Source of the DNA: CS1-C013 sp964347265
GTDB lineage: Archaea; Aenigmatarchaeota; Aenigmatarchaeia; Aenigmatarchaeales; Aenigmatarchaeaceae
Direction: 5' to 3'
Assembly (NCBI GenBank): GCA_964347265.1
Contig: CAYFXV010000003.1
Span: 3,419-67,418, forward strand
Length of the DNA stretch: 64,000 nt
The translations under genes and the position numbers were made by a program. Shown here piece after piece: positions 49,997 to 59,038 of this stretch (positions within the stretch are counted from its first letter, which is position 1; each line of letters opens with the position of its first letter). The notes beneath the pieces were generated by a model. The model was not told where the DNA came from. It ran no database searches and was given only the letters and a program-made list of their open reading frames with translations.

Positions 49997-51876
49997 GAGG
50001 TATTATTTTTACTTTAGATGCTTTGATAGCCCTTGGCATAATAATAGGACTAATAACTGGTTTAATTTTCTTCAGAACAAAGATAGCATCACCTTATCTA
50101 GCTTCCCAACAACTACATTTCATATCAGAGGATGTATTAACAGTTTTTTCTAACTCTAAACTCAGAGATGTTGTTGATAATCAAACTTTATTGGATCAAT
50201 ATATATCAGATGGTATTTTAAATCAAAGTGATTTAGATGAAAAAACAATAGATGTTATAGGTGCTCTATGGTCTGCTGGAAATGTATCTGAAGCAGCAAA
50301 TCTAACAAAAGATATTTTAGATGATTTTATTCCAAGTAATATTGGTTATGAATTTCTGATAGACAATGATCCCATTTACAATTCTTCAGACACAACAAGA
50401 CCAAGTTATGGAGATTCAACAATAGAAATTTCTTCTGGTAGAATTGTTTCTGGTTATGAAAAAGGTAAAGCTACAAGAGGATATGTTGCAAGAGCTATAG
50501 CAAGAAGAATAAATAAAAATAATACGCTTGTTGTAATGGGCGATCTCATAACTACTAGTGTAGCAAGTGCCCAAAATAAAATAAATATAAGTTATATTGC
50601 AGACCTGCCAGATGATGCTACTATTCTAGATACTTATTGGTTTATAGAAGCTACTTGGGGAATTAAAAATAAATTTAGTTGTTGGATGAATGGTGAAAAA
50701 ATAGATGGATGTGAAGGAGCAATAGGTAATACAAAATTAGAATCTGGAGATTATATAGACCTTCTACAGCCTGGACACAATATAGGTAAAATAGTTTATA
50801 GAAAATTCTCGGATGAACCAACTGCTGGTGATGATGGAGCAACACATTTAGTTATAACGTATAACACCTCTCAATTATCAACTCTCCAAGAATTTGGAAA
50901 ACAATATTTTCAAACTACGATTTCAGAAGCACCTATAGAATATAAAAAACCAATATTCACAATTAATGATATTTATAACATGAGTATTCATATTAATCTT
51001 ACCAATACAACAGAAGTTAAAAATGTGACGTTAAAGTTCATGTGGAATGGACAAGGTTATAATATAAGTATAAAAAATGTTACAAACGGCACAGTAGATT
51101 GGAATGATACAGAAATAAAAAGTGTTTTGAACTCTAATGGAATTTCATATGATCTCTTGACTGGCAGATATTTCTGGTTTATTGTTGAAATTGATCCTTA
51201 TAGGGGAGATGAAACAATGAGTTATGAAAGAAAAATAGTTGGTGAAGATTCTTATGTAAGTCTCAATTATTCTAAAATTCTCGACATAGGAGCAATATAT
51301 AATTATATTGATATGACAAGAACACTTACAGATTATATTGCTGAAGATGTTGATCCTAACTTTGGGATGTCGGGTTTTTATAGGTATATCAGATGGGACT
51401 TTAATTTAACAAGTAAAATTCCTTTAATGGCTAGATGGCAATATCCATGGGGCCATTGGGCTGGGTGGGATCCATTACAACTTGTAAGAGCAAATAACAT
51501 TACGATTTATAATCACGACCCAACTAATGCATCGAGTGATCCTTTTATGAAGGCATTTGTTAGATTTGGTTATAATGCTAATCCATATGGTGTTCTTATT
51601 AGTGATGATAATAAATTTGAACTTAATTTCAGTGATGGTTATTCCATTAATCCTGCAGATTCTTTTGGAGATACTACATTTTTAGTACCAGCATCTGTAG
51701 GTTATGGCGATTTATTTGAAAATGAAACTGATGCAGTTGATGATGCAGTCCAACGGTTGCAGGACGTATTAGGTGAAGACATTTCAGTTATGGAATTGAT
51801 CGTAGATGCTGTTAGAATTGGTGGTGTTCCTTATATGTGGGGACCAGTTAGTGCAAGAGTTAAAACGTGGGTGTAG
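49993..51876 (+). CDS. large pilus-locus protein with N-terminal helix
   Basis: 628 residues from ATG 49993, overlapping the upstream stop as ATGA. The start MRGIIFTLDALIALGIIIGL is a class III-like helix; the rest (about 600 residues) is a large beta-rich, Asn-x-Thr-dotted outer domain (VKNVTLKFMWNGQGYNISIK, YVSLNYSKILDIGAIYNYID). It may be a pilus tip adhesin or a large minor pilin. Not recognised beyond that. Confidence 0.75.
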   Translation: MRGIIFTLDALIALGIIIGLITGLIFFRTKIASPYLASQQLHFISEDVLTVFSNSKLRDVVDNQTLLDQYISDGILNQSDLDEKTIDVIGALWSAGNVSEAANLTKDILDDFIPSNIGYEFLIDNDPIYNSSDTTRPSYGDSTIEISSGRIVSGYEKGKATRGYVARAIARRINKNNTLVVMGDLITTSVASAQNKINISYIADLPDDATILDTYWFIEATWGIKNKFSCWMNGEKIDGCEGAIGNTKLESGDYIDLLQPGHNIGKIVYRKFSDEPTAGDDGATHLVITYNTSQLSTLQEFGKQYFQTTISEAPIEYKKPIFTINDIYNMSIHINLTNTTEVKNVTLKFMWNGQGYNISIKNVTNGTVDWNDTEIKSVLNSNGISYDLLTGRYFWFIVEIDPYRGDETMSYERKIVGEDSYVSLNYSKILDIGAIYNYIDMTRTLTDYIAEDVDPNFGMSGFYRYIRWDFNLTSKIPLMARWQYPWGHWAGWDPLQLVRANNITIYNHDPTNASSDPFMKAFVRFGYNANPYGVLISDDNKFELNFSDGYSINPADSFGDTTFLVPASVGYGDLFENETDAVDDAVQRLQDVLGEDISVMELIVDAVRIGGVPYMWGPVSARVKTWV

Positions 51877-51878
51877 TG

Positions 51879-53108
51879 ATGAGAGGTTTGCTTTATAGTA
51901 TAATGGCGGCTTTGATTATTATTCCATTATTCAGTATCATATTTTTCTATTCTCAAATAGGACAAGAAAACATTGACATTAGTATAAGAGCTAATGAACT
52001 TAAATATTTTGTAGACAGTATTGAAGCTGATTTAAATAGGTTCATGGAAATAACAGGAAAAAGAGCTTTAATATCAGCTGTATCTAATATTACGGTTAGT
52101 GGAATTCCTCTTGATGACGCACAAATAAGACTGAGGGAGTTAATAGAAAACGGAACCTTAAAGGGCGCACCTTCTCCACTTGTTGATACAGATAATTTAA
52201 ATACATGGGAAGGAAAAATTGGAACATTGGCAAGTAATTCTGGTTTTTATCTGACTTTTGAAGTTTTAGAAATGAATGTAACACAAAATGATAGTTTTAA
52301 TATTTTATTTGAAATTAAGGGTTTTGTAAATATTTCTGACCTGAATGCAAAAATGGGTGTTATAAGAAATATAACCGCAACATCTATTGTTTCTATAGAT
52401 AATATAGAAGATCCTCTATTCCCATTAAATACATTAGGCAGAGTATTTAGAGTAATAAGGTATTATAATTTTACTAATTATGCAAAAGATATAGTCCAAG
52501 GAACCAATGCTTCCCTTACTTCTGTTAGTGGAAATGCAACAATAATTAATTCATCCGATCTTACTGTTTCAGACGCTGATAAAATTCTTGTAACAGATAT
52601 TATTGCGGACAGTAAAATAGGTATTATTATTGGATTTAAAGGAGTTGTCGCAGAAAGTGATTATGTTCCTGCTGGATTTTCAAAACCATATATTGTCGGA
52701 GCACCAAACGCAATGTCTTTAATTCAAGAAAACGAAAGAATATATTTAGATCCTAGACTATACACAAAAAAAGTTTGGGATTTGCAAAACTTAACTTCAG
52801 CTATACGAAATGGTTATTACAAATCTTCTGATAAAGGACCAAGTTTTTTAGACAGATTGGAAGGTAGATTAAGTCTTTCAGACAAATATAATAATTATGG
52901 TTTAGAATCATTTGTTGACTTACCAGAAATATCTCAAGCAAATTTAGAAGTAGATTATACATTAAGTTGTGTTGATTATGAATATTGGAAAAATACTACA
53001 GGTAGATCTATAAGAAATGGAGCTCCAGGCGATCCTTATGATCCGGTATTTAATTGGTTTAAAATAGATCTATTTCATCAAAATATTTATGGTGTAAATG
53101 AACTATAA
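51879..53108 (+). CDS. second large pilus-locus protein with N-terminal helix
   Basis: About 409 residues from ATG 51879. MRGLLYSIMAALIIIPLFSI is a helix like that of the preceding gene; the outer domain is beta-rich. The shared MRG-plus-helix start suggests the two are related pilus components. Followed after 17 bases by the winged-helix/coiled-coil gene. Confidence 0.72.
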   Translation: MRGLLYSIMAALIIIPLFSIIFFYSQIGQENIDISIRANELKYFVDSIEADLNRFMEITGKRALISAVSNITVSGIPLDDAQIRLRELIENGTLKGAPSPLVDTDNLNTWEGKIGTLASNSGFYLTFEVLEMNVTQNDSFNILFEIKGFVNISDLNAKMGVIRNITATSIVSIDNIEDPLFPLNTLGRVFRVIRYYNFTNYAKDIVQGTNASLTSVSGNATIINSSDLTVSDADKILVTDIIADSKIGIIIGFKGVVAESDYVPAGFSKPYIVGAPNAMSLIQENERIYLDPRLYTKKVWDLQNLTSAIRNGYYKSSDKGPSFLDRLEGRLSLSDKYNNYGLESFVDLPEISQANLEVDYTLSCVDYEYWKNTTGRSIRNGAPGDPYDPVFNWFKIDLFHQNIYGVNEL

Positions 53109-53125
53109 TTTGAATAGGGAATTAA

Positions 53126-53965
53126 ATGGTTAATATTAAAGAAATGATTATTGAAACCCCAATAGATAAACTTATAAGATTAGTTAAAGAGAGGGAAAAA
53201 ATAACTTTTAGTGAAGCAGCTGAAGCTCTCGGTGTTAATCAAAAACAAATAGAACAATGGGTAAGAGTTCTAGAAGAACGTGATTTCGTAGAATTAAGAT
53301 ATCCAGCAATTGGAGAACCGATTATAGTTCTCAAAAAAATTAAAGAAAAGAAAATAGCTAAGAAAATTGAGAAGGAGAGGGAAAAAATTGAGAAAAAGAC
53401 AGAAAAATTTGAAGAAAAAATAATAGAAACTGAAAAGAAAATAGAGGTATCGCACAAGAGTGTCTCCAAATTAGAAAAGGAGTTGCATAAAAAATTAGAG
53501 GGTGTAGAAAAAAATCTTAAATTTTTAGAATCTTTAGAGGGCAAAAAACAGGAAGTGATAAAAGGAACAAAAGAAATAGAAGATGTAACAAAAAATGTAA
53601 CAAAAAGCTTTGAAGAATTAAAATCAAGCGTAGAAAAGATGGACCAACAAATAAATGAAAAAATTAAATTTATAGAAGCTCATGAAGACCAAATAAAAAA
53701 TTTGGAAGAGTTCAGAAATGAAATAAAAGAGGATATAGAAAAGCTGGATGCAGAAATTAAACTAACAAAACTTATTTTAAAAGGTAAAAAAATGCCTTCT
53801 GTAAATCCATTAAAAAGATTATTCGGAAAGCATGGTAAAAAAACTGAAAAAGTGAAAAACAAACATAAAAAACTGCACAAAAAAGTTTCCAATATGAAAG
53901 AAAAAGTAAAAAAGAAGAAAAATAAAGCCAAGAAAAGGTCAAGTATTTATAAGGATTTTTGGTGA
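53126..53965 (+). CDS. winged-helix protein with long coiled coil
   Basis: 279 residues. Residues 1-70 are a winged helix (IDKLIRLVKEREKITFSEAA, EALGVNQKQIEQWVRVL, EERDFVELRYPAIGEP). Residues 70-230 are a Lys/Glu coiled coil, and the end is very basic (HKKLHKKVSNMKEKVKKKKN). No membrane helix. Placed between pilin-like genes and the secretion ATPase, it may be a cytosolic scaffold or regulator of the pilus. Confidence 0.75.
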   Translation: MVNIKEMIIETPIDKLIRLVKEREKITFSEAAEALGVNQKQIEQWVRVLEERDFVELRYPAIGEPIIVLKKIKEKKIAKKIEKEREKIEKKTEKFEEKIIETEKKIEVSHKSVSKLEKELHKKLEGVEKNLKFLESLEGKKQEVIKGTKEIEDVTKNVTKSFEELKSSVEKMDQQINEKIKFIEAHEDQIKNLEEFRNEIKEDIEKLDAEIKLTKLILKGKKMPSVNPLKRLFGKHGKKTEKVKNKHKKLHKKVSNMKEKVKKKKNKAKKRSSIYKDFW

Positions 53966-53978
53966 ATTTGGTGAATAA

Positions 53979-55529
53979 ATGGTAAAAGATATAATCGATA
54001 ATTATCAGATAGAATCAGACAAAGTACCTGCAAAGATTAGTATAATAAAAAGACCAGAAGAATATACCCCTGTTTATGAAGTCAAGTTCCCAACAATAGA
54101 GCCTGCAACAAGAGCAATATTAGATTCTATAAAAGAAAAACTAATAGAAATTGTAAAAATAGAAATAAGCGAGATTTTAGATCCTAAAGCCATGGAAAGC
54201 ATTAAAAAGAGGTTCTTAGAGAGTGCTATTGAAACCATTTCTAAAGAAATGCCTAAAGTTTCAGACGAAGAGAAAAACATATTGGCTGGATATCTTGTTC
54301 ATGAAATGCTTGGTTTAGGAAGGCTTGAGGTTGTATTAAATGATGACAACTTAGAAGAACTAGTTATAAACAATTCTACTGAATGCGCTTGGGTATTTCA
54401 TAAAAAATTTGGATGGTTAAAAACAAACATAATGATTCCATCAGAGGAACAAATATACAATTATGCAAGTCTAATTGGAAGAAAAATTGGTAGAGAGATA
54501 ACTAATTTAAGTCCATTAATGGATGCTCATTTAATAACTGGAGATAGAGTTAATGCTACTCTGTTTCCGATATCAACAAAAGGAAATACCATAACAATAA
54601 GAAAATTTAGAAGAGAGCCTTGGACAATGATAGATTTCATAGACCCTATGTATAAAACACTTACAATGGAAATAGCTGCCCTGTTATGGTTATGCATGCA
54701 GTATGAATTAAACATATTAGTTGCTGGTGGAACTGCTTCAGGAAAAACTTCAGTATTAAATGCTTTAATGCCATTCATACCACCAAACCACAGAATAATC
54801 TCAATAGAAGATACAAGAGAATTAAGACTTCCAGATTTCTTGCACTGGATTCCTTTAACAACAAGAGAACCGAATCCAGAAGGAAGAGGGGAAATAAAAA
54901 TGTTAGATCTATTAGTGAATTCATTAAGAATGAGGCCTGATAGAGTTGTTGTAGGAGAGATAAGAAGACAAGCAGAAGCTGAAGTTTTATTTGAGGCAAT
55001 GCATACTGGCCATAGTGTTTATGCAACTTTACATGCTGATACAGCTGAGCAAGTAATAAGAAGACTAACTAATCCACCTATTGATCTACCAGAAACTTTG
55101 TTAGAAGCTTTGCATTTAGTTATAGTTCAATTTAGACATAGAAGAAGAGGAATAAGAAGAACATTACAAGTAGCAGAATTACTTCCAGGAGGTGCAAGAG
55201 GTGAAGCTAAGGCAAGATTGGAAACATTATACAGGTGGAAACCTCAAACTGATAAAATAGTAAAAGTTAGGGACAGTATGAGGTTGATAGATGAAATAAG
55301 AATGCACACAGGAATGACAGACGAAGAAATGGAAAAAGATTTGGGGGAAAAGGAAACAGTCCTACAGTGGATGTTAGAAAATAAAATAAATACTGTAAAT
55401 ACTGTAGGAAAAGTTATTGCTGATTATTATCATGATAAAGAAAAAGTATTAAAAATAATTAATATAAAAGGTAAACCCGAGGAAATTCTTGGACCAAGCT
55501 TTATGAAAGAACTTAAAAAGGCTGTTTAA
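53979..55529 (+). CDS. type II/IV secretion system ATPase (TadA/GspE-type)
   Basis: Powers pilus assembly at the membrane. 516 residues. The N-terminal domain contains ILAGYLVHEMLGLGRLEVVL and LEELVINN; Walker A is VAGGTASGKTS (about 247-257), the Asp-box IISIEDTRELRLP, Walker B RVVVGEIRRQAEAEVL, His-box HTGHSVYATLHAD. A complete C-terminal part follows. GGTGAATAA precedes ATG 53979. Confidence 0.94.
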   Translation: MVKDIIDNYQIESDKVPAKISIIKRPEEYTPVYEVKFPTIEPATRAILDSIKEKLIEIVKIEISEILDPKAMESIKKRFLESAIETISKEMPKVSDEEKNILAGYLVHEMLGLGRLEVVLNDDNLEELVINNSTECAWVFHKKFGWLKTNIMIPSEEQIYNYASLIGRKIGREITNLSPLMDAHLITGDRVNATLFPISTKGNTITIRKFRREPWTMIDFIDPMYKTLTMEIAALLWLCMQYELNILVAGGTASGKTSVLNALMPFIPPNHRIISIEDTRELRLPDFLHWIPLTTREPNPEGRGEIKMLDLLVNSLRMRPDRVVVGEIRRQAEAEVLFEAMHTGHSVYATLHADTAEQVIRRLTNPPIDLPETLLEALHLVIVQFRHRRRGIRRTLQVAELLPGGARGEAKARLETLYRWKPQTDKIVKVRDSMRLIDEIRMHTGMTDEEMEKDLGEKETVLQWMLENKINTVNTVGKVIADYYHDKEKVLKIINIKGKPEEILGPSFMKELKKAV

Positions 55530-55530
55530 A

Positions 55531-56406
55531 ATGATAATTCCTTTTGTTCCATTTCCACCTAAAAAAATGGCAAAAGAAGCAGTAACACATTTCTCAAAAT
55601 TCGGAGATATAATATGTAAATCTTTTCCATCTTTAAAACTAACTCTTTATCAAGCTAAAATTGGGCTAAGACCAAGAGAATATGCATCCATGATTGTATT
55701 AACAAGTATTTTTTATTTTATATTATTGACACCCTTAATTTTTTGGATAGGTTTAGTTGCTGGCAAAATAGATTTTTTTCTTCCTTTTGTAGTCGGTGGT
55801 GTTTTTTCTCTTTTCATTTTCTTTTATTTAATACAATATCCAAGACTTGTTGCTAGCAGAAGAATGAGAATTTTAGAATCAGATTTATTAAATTCTTTAC
55901 AACACATGTTAATAGAAATTAAATCGGGTGTTCCACTCTTTAATTCAATGATAAGCATAAGTATTGGTTATGGAGAAATAAGTGAAGAATTTAAAAAAGT
56001 AGTAAGAGAGATAAATGCTGGGAAACCTGAAATAAAAGCTTTAGAAGAGGCATCAAGAAGAAACCCTTCCCTATACTTTAGAAGAACTTTATGGCAATTA
56101 ACAAACTCGATTAAAGCTGGAAGTGATGTTGGTGACGCTCTTGAAGCTATTGTTCACAATTTAACACAAGAACAGATAATAGCAATAAGAAAGTATGGCC
56201 GAGAATTAAGTCCCTACACATTAATTTACATGTTAATTGCAATAATTATGCCAACATTAGGAATAACATTTTTAATTATATTATCTTCTTTTGCAGGTAT
56301 TGACATTCCGAAACTAATATTTCCTTTAATAGTAATTGCTTTAGCTGTATTCCAATACTTTTACATGGGAATAATAAAAACTAAAAGGCCTTTAATGGTG
56401 AGGTAA
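55531..56406 (+). CDS. type IV pilus platform protein, TadC/GspF family
   Basis: 291 residues. RPREYASMIVLTSIFYFILLTP leads to a first helix pair; a cytosolic T2SSF domain follows (LESDLLNSLQHMLIEIKSGV, FNSMISISIGYGEISEEFKK, SSFAGIDIPKL). A last helix pair ends at IIKTKRP. It anchors the ATPase and helps pilin insertion. It follows the ATPase by 1 base. Confidence 0.92.
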   Translation: MIIPFVPFPPKKMAKEAVTHFSKFGDIICKSFPSLKLTLYQAKIGLRPREYASMIVLTSIFYFILLTPLIFWIGLVAGKIDFFLPFVVGGVFSLFIFFYLIQYPRLVASRRMRILESDLLNSLQHMLIEIKSGVPLFNSMISISIGYGEISEEFKKVVREINAGKPEIKALEEASRRNPSLYFRRTLWQLTNSIKAGSDVGDALEAIVHNLTQEQIIAIRKYGRELSPYTLIYMLIAIIMPTLGITFLIILSSFAGIDIPKLIFPLIVIALAVFQYFYMGIIKTKRPLMVR

Positions 56407-57399
56407 TTGAAAGATATTTACTATTTAACTCCGAAAAGATATAGAGATTTTTTCAAGAAACAAATAAGGTATGCTGGAGTAAAAGAGTCTACTACAAACA
56501 GAATAGTTGGAATCTCATATTTCTTATCAATATTACTAGCTATTAATTTTTCTTTTATTTTCTTACTATTTGGTTTCGGCCCTCTAGGATTTTTAATGGG
56601 TTTGGGAATTGGTTTTGGTGTTATAATTTGCACTTATTTAATTTTCATGTTTGTTGCAGATTCAAGGGCCAATCAAATTGAAAAGGTTTTGCCTGATGCT
56701 TTGTTATTAATGTCTGCAAACATTAGAGCTGGAATGACTGTTGACAGGGCAATATGGCTCTCTGCAAGACCAGAATTTGGGGTTCTTGAAGAAGAAATTA
56801 AAAAGGTTGGTGCAAGAACAATGGGAGGAAAACCATTGAAAATAGCACTGACTGAAATGACAAAAAACATTAAATCAAAAATACTAAATAGGACAGTAAA
56901 ATTATTATTAGAAGGAATTAAATCTGGGGGCGAGATAGCTCATTTATTAGAAGAAACTGCAAATAATATAAGAATCAATCAAACTCTTAAAAAAGAGATA
57001 AAGTCATCAGTAATGACTTACTCTATATTTATACTTTTTGCTGCTGTAATTGCAGCTCCGTTTTTATTTTCAATAAGTCTTTTCTTTGTTGATACAATGA
57101 CAAGTCTTTGGGGTTCAGCAAGTTTTGGTGCAGGAGTAACAGGAACAACAATGGGCGTGGGAGGTCCATTCCAGAAAGCTAGAGGACCTCAAATAAATGT
57201 AGCTGATTTATTATGGTTTTCAATATCAACATTAGCTGTAACAGCATTCTTTGGTTCTCTATCAATAGGATTAATTCAAAGTGGTAAAGAAAAGAATGGA
57301 TTAAAATTTATTCCAGTTTTACTCATAGGATCAATATCAGTATTATTGATATCTCAAATTGTTGTAAAGATGTTATTTGGAAGCTTTTTTGCTCTATAG
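56407..57399 (+). CDS. second platform protein, TadC/GspF family
   Basis: 330 residues from TTG 56407, with GAGGT just before. Helices at about 35-90, a T2SSF domain (VLPDALLLMSANIRAGMTVD, KSGGEIAHLLEETANNIR), then helices with a small Gly/Thr-rich loop GAGVTGTTMGVGGPF. Pairs of TadC proteins are usual in archaeal Tad-like pili. Followed by the major pilin after a 54-base gap with its own ribosome binding site. Confidence 0.92.
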   Translation: MKDIYYLTPKRYRDFFKKQIRYAGVKESTTNRIVGISYFLSILLAINFSFIFLLFGFGPLGFLMGLGIGFGVIICTYLIFMFVADSRANQIEKVLPDALLLMSANIRAGMTVDRAIWLSARPEFGVLEEEIKKVGARTMGGKPLKIALTEMTKNIKSKILNRTVKLLLEGIKSGGEIAHLLEETANNIRINQTLKKEIKSSVMTYSIFILFAAVIAAPFLFSISLFFVDTMTSLWGSASFGAGVTGTTMGVGGPFQKARGPQINVADLLWFSISTLAVTAFFGSLSIGLIQSGKEKNGLKFIPVLLIGSISVLLISQIVVKMLFGSFFAL

Positions 57400-57453
57400 T
57401 AATCTTTAAGTATCAAGTTAACAAAATAAAATATAAAATAGGAGGTATTAAAA

Positions 57454-57927
57454 ATGAAAGGACAGACAGCAGTTGAGTACCTTATGACTTATGGATGGGC
57501 AATTTTGATAATTTTAATAGTAGCTGGAGTTTTAGCATACTACGGTATATTTGCACCAGGATCATTTGTGGGACCAAGTAAAAAGGGATTCGCAACAGTA
57601 GATATTATATCACCTTGGGACTTAGATTCATCGGATGTGCTAAGATTAACATTTGAAAATAGAGTTGGTGAAGCAATAAATATAACTAGTGTTTCTGCTG
57701 ATGAAGGCACCACAGCACCAACTACGCCTACAGCTTGTGGTGGTTTGCCAGCTGGTGGTATACAAATAGCTGCAGGTGCTCGTTCAACTGTGACTTCATT
57801 CACATGTGGAGGCGCAAATGCAGGATCTACAGGACAACCGTATCAATTATACGTTATTGTAACTTATGACGCGGGAGCCATGACAGATTTGAAAAGTACA
57901 GGTACTCTGAGTGGATCAGTAAGCTAA
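57454..57927 (+). CDS. major type IV pilin, class III signal peptide
   Basis: 157 residues. MKGQTAVEYLMTYGWAILII is an almost textbook archaeal class III start (G before QTAVEYL), the helix continuing LIVAGVLAYYGIFAPG. The outer domain has two or three Cys (TACGGLPAGG, TSFTCGGANAG) and is Gly/Thr-rich. GGAGGT precedes ATG. Probably the most abundant pilus subunit, given its strong ribosome binding site and position at the end. Confidence 0.92.
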   Translation: MKGQTAVEYLMTYGWAILIILIVAGVLAYYGIFAPGSFVGPSKKGFATVDIISPWDLDSSDVLRLTFENRVGEAINITSVSADEGTTAPTTPTACGGLPAGGIQIAAGARSTVTSFTCGGANAGSTGQPYQLYVIVTYDAGAMTDLKSTGTLSGSVS

Positions 57928-57968
57928 TAGTTTTCAATTATTTTAAATTTATTTTTTTATTGTTTTTT
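57928..57968 (+). terminator. T-rich transcript end after the major pilin
   Basis: The 41 bases between the pilin and the convergent small-gene unit are almost all A/T, with runs TTTATTTTTTTATTG and TTTTTTCT. T-rich tracts without a strong stem are typical archaeal terminators. Confidence 0.55.
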
Positions 57969-58229
57969 CTATTTCTTTTTATGAATTCTTTTTTTCCATT
58001 TTTCTAATTTTTTGAAATAGTCTTCAAATAGATAATACCACATACCTTTTGGCCAATTATCGCTTTTATATTCTCTTTCTATTTCTTTATCTGAATTATA
58101 AGCATGTTTTGCTTTTCCCAATTTCTTTCTGTTCTTATATCCATCAACATTAACGTCAAAGTCCTTTAATCTCACATCTCTCTTTTCCTTATCTATAACA
58201 ATTGTTGAACTGATTTTTGATTGATACAT
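57969..58229 (-). CDS. unknown small protein, last in TudS-linked unit
   Basis: 86 residues from ATG 58229, after AAGGAGATAAT; the start overlaps the region of the previous stop. Sequence: MYQSKISSTIVIDKEKRDVR, then KDFDVNVDGYKNRKKLGK, then WPKGMWYYLFEDYFKKLEKW and a Lys-rich tail. Soluble and basic, no membrane helix. No family recognised. Sixth and last gene of the unit that starts at 59512. Confidence 0.65.
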   Translation of the reverse strand: MYQSKISSTIVIDKEKRDVRLKDFDVNVDGYKNRKKLGKAKHAYNSDKEIEREYKSDNWPKGMWYYLFEDYFKKLEKWKKRIHKKK

Positions 58230-58230
58230 A

Positions 58231-58419
58231 TTATCTCCTTCTCTGTAAGTCATAAGTATAGAAATTGGCCTTATCAAGCACATCAGGCAGTCTATGCGAT
58301 AAATCTCTTGCTATTCCTAAATCATTTGACTTAGTAGAACCTCTACCATGTATAGCTGAGAAATATTTGTTATTAGTGCACACAGAAGTGACGCTCATTT
58401 TACCATAATATTCGGGCAT
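58231..58419 (-). CDS. unknown small protein, paralogue of the next upstream gene
   Basis: 62 residues, ATG 58419 overlapping the previous stop (TAATG), with GGGGTGGA upstream. PEYYGKMSVTSVC, GRGSTKSNDLGIARDLSHRL, PDVLDKANFYTYDLQRRR. Shares YYGK, G.GS..SND..IA and .AN...Y with the 58419-58616 protein, so the pair arose by tandem duplication. Function unknown. Confidence 0.7.
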   Translation of the reverse strand: MPEYYGKMSVTSVCTNNKYFSAIHGRGSTKSNDLGIARDLSHRLPDVLDKANFYTYDLQRRR

Positions 58420-58616
58420 TATTTCCACCCCATGGACCTTTTATGAGCCTCATATGCTATTTGATTTGCTCTACTCACAGAATCAGCCAAACCCTCTGAA
58501 ATTGTTATTGCTATATCTCTATCATTTGACCTGGCAGAACCCAGACCTTCTAATTTTGTGTAATCTTTTCTTGTTGTTATTGTACTTTTATTATGAAGTT
58601 TTCCATAATACGACAT
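58419..58616 (-). CDS. unknown small protein, paralogue of the next downstream gene
   Basis: 65 residues, ATG 58616 overlapping the previous stop (TAATG), with GAGGTGA upstream. SYYGKLHNKSTITTRKDYTK, LEGLGSARSNDRDIAITISE, GLADSVSRANQIAYEAHKRS. See the 58231 gene for the shared motif. Soluble, slightly basic, unknown fold. Confidence 0.7.
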   Translation of the reverse strand: MSYYGKLHNKSTITTRKDYTKLEGLGSARSNDRDIAITISEGLADSVSRANQIAYEAHKRSMGWK

Positions 58617-58777
58617 TACATCACCTCGCTTTGCACATAAGAAGCTGTATATTTTACATGATCTTTGTCTTTTCCCACAACTTTTAGACTTCTTTCAAAA
58701 GTTGTAGAATTTTTATTTCCACGTAAACTTCTATAGAATTCACTTTTTACATAATACGGAGATCTTTTATTTACCAT
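58616..58777 (-). CDS. unknown 53-residue protein in TudS-linked unit
   Basis: ATG 58777 after GTGAT is preferred over the longer frame to 58852, which overlaps the previous gene. MVNKRSPYYVKSEFYRSLRG, NKNSTTFERSLKVVGKDKDH, VKYTASYVQSEVM. Starts 4 bases after the previous stop. Like its neighbours it is basic with SLRG..NSTTFE in the middle. Family unknown. Confidence 0.62.
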   Translation of the reverse strand: MVNKRSPYYVKSEFYRSLRGNKNSTTFERSLKVVGKDKDHVKYTASYVQSEVM

Positions 58778-58781
58778 AAAA

Positions 58782-59027
58782 TCACAGAGGACTGAAATAT
58801 CCTTGGTCTCTTCCATATTTTTTCTTAATTTGTCTGTCAAAGTCTTCTTCAAGAGAAGCAGTTACACTACAATAGTCTTTTGAAGCCTTTGTTTCTTTTA
58901 TACCAAATGAATTCATAGCACCTATCAATCCTCTATTTCTATGAACTATAGAATGGTCAACCTGAGACCCACCATAATCTGTTTCAACTGTTGTTTTACC
59001 TCTTTCTGATCTAACTCTCATAGTCAT
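58782..59027 (-). CDS. unknown 81-residue protein in TudS-linked unit
   Basis: ATG 59027 with a perfect GGAGGTG, 11 bases after the TudS-like stop. MTMRVRSERGKTTVETDYGG, SQVDHSIVHRNRGLIGAMNS, FGIKETKASKDYCSVTASLE, then EDFDRQIKKKYGRDQGYF. One Cys. Gly/Ser/Thr-rich first half suggests a beta or flexible part, then a helical end. Family unknown. Confidence 0.68.
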   Translation of the reverse strand: MTMRVRSERGKTTVETDYGGSQVDHSIVHRNRGLIGAMNSFGIKETKASKDYCSVTASLEEDFDRQIKKKYGRDQGYFSPL

Positions 59028-59038
59028 TTTAACACCTC

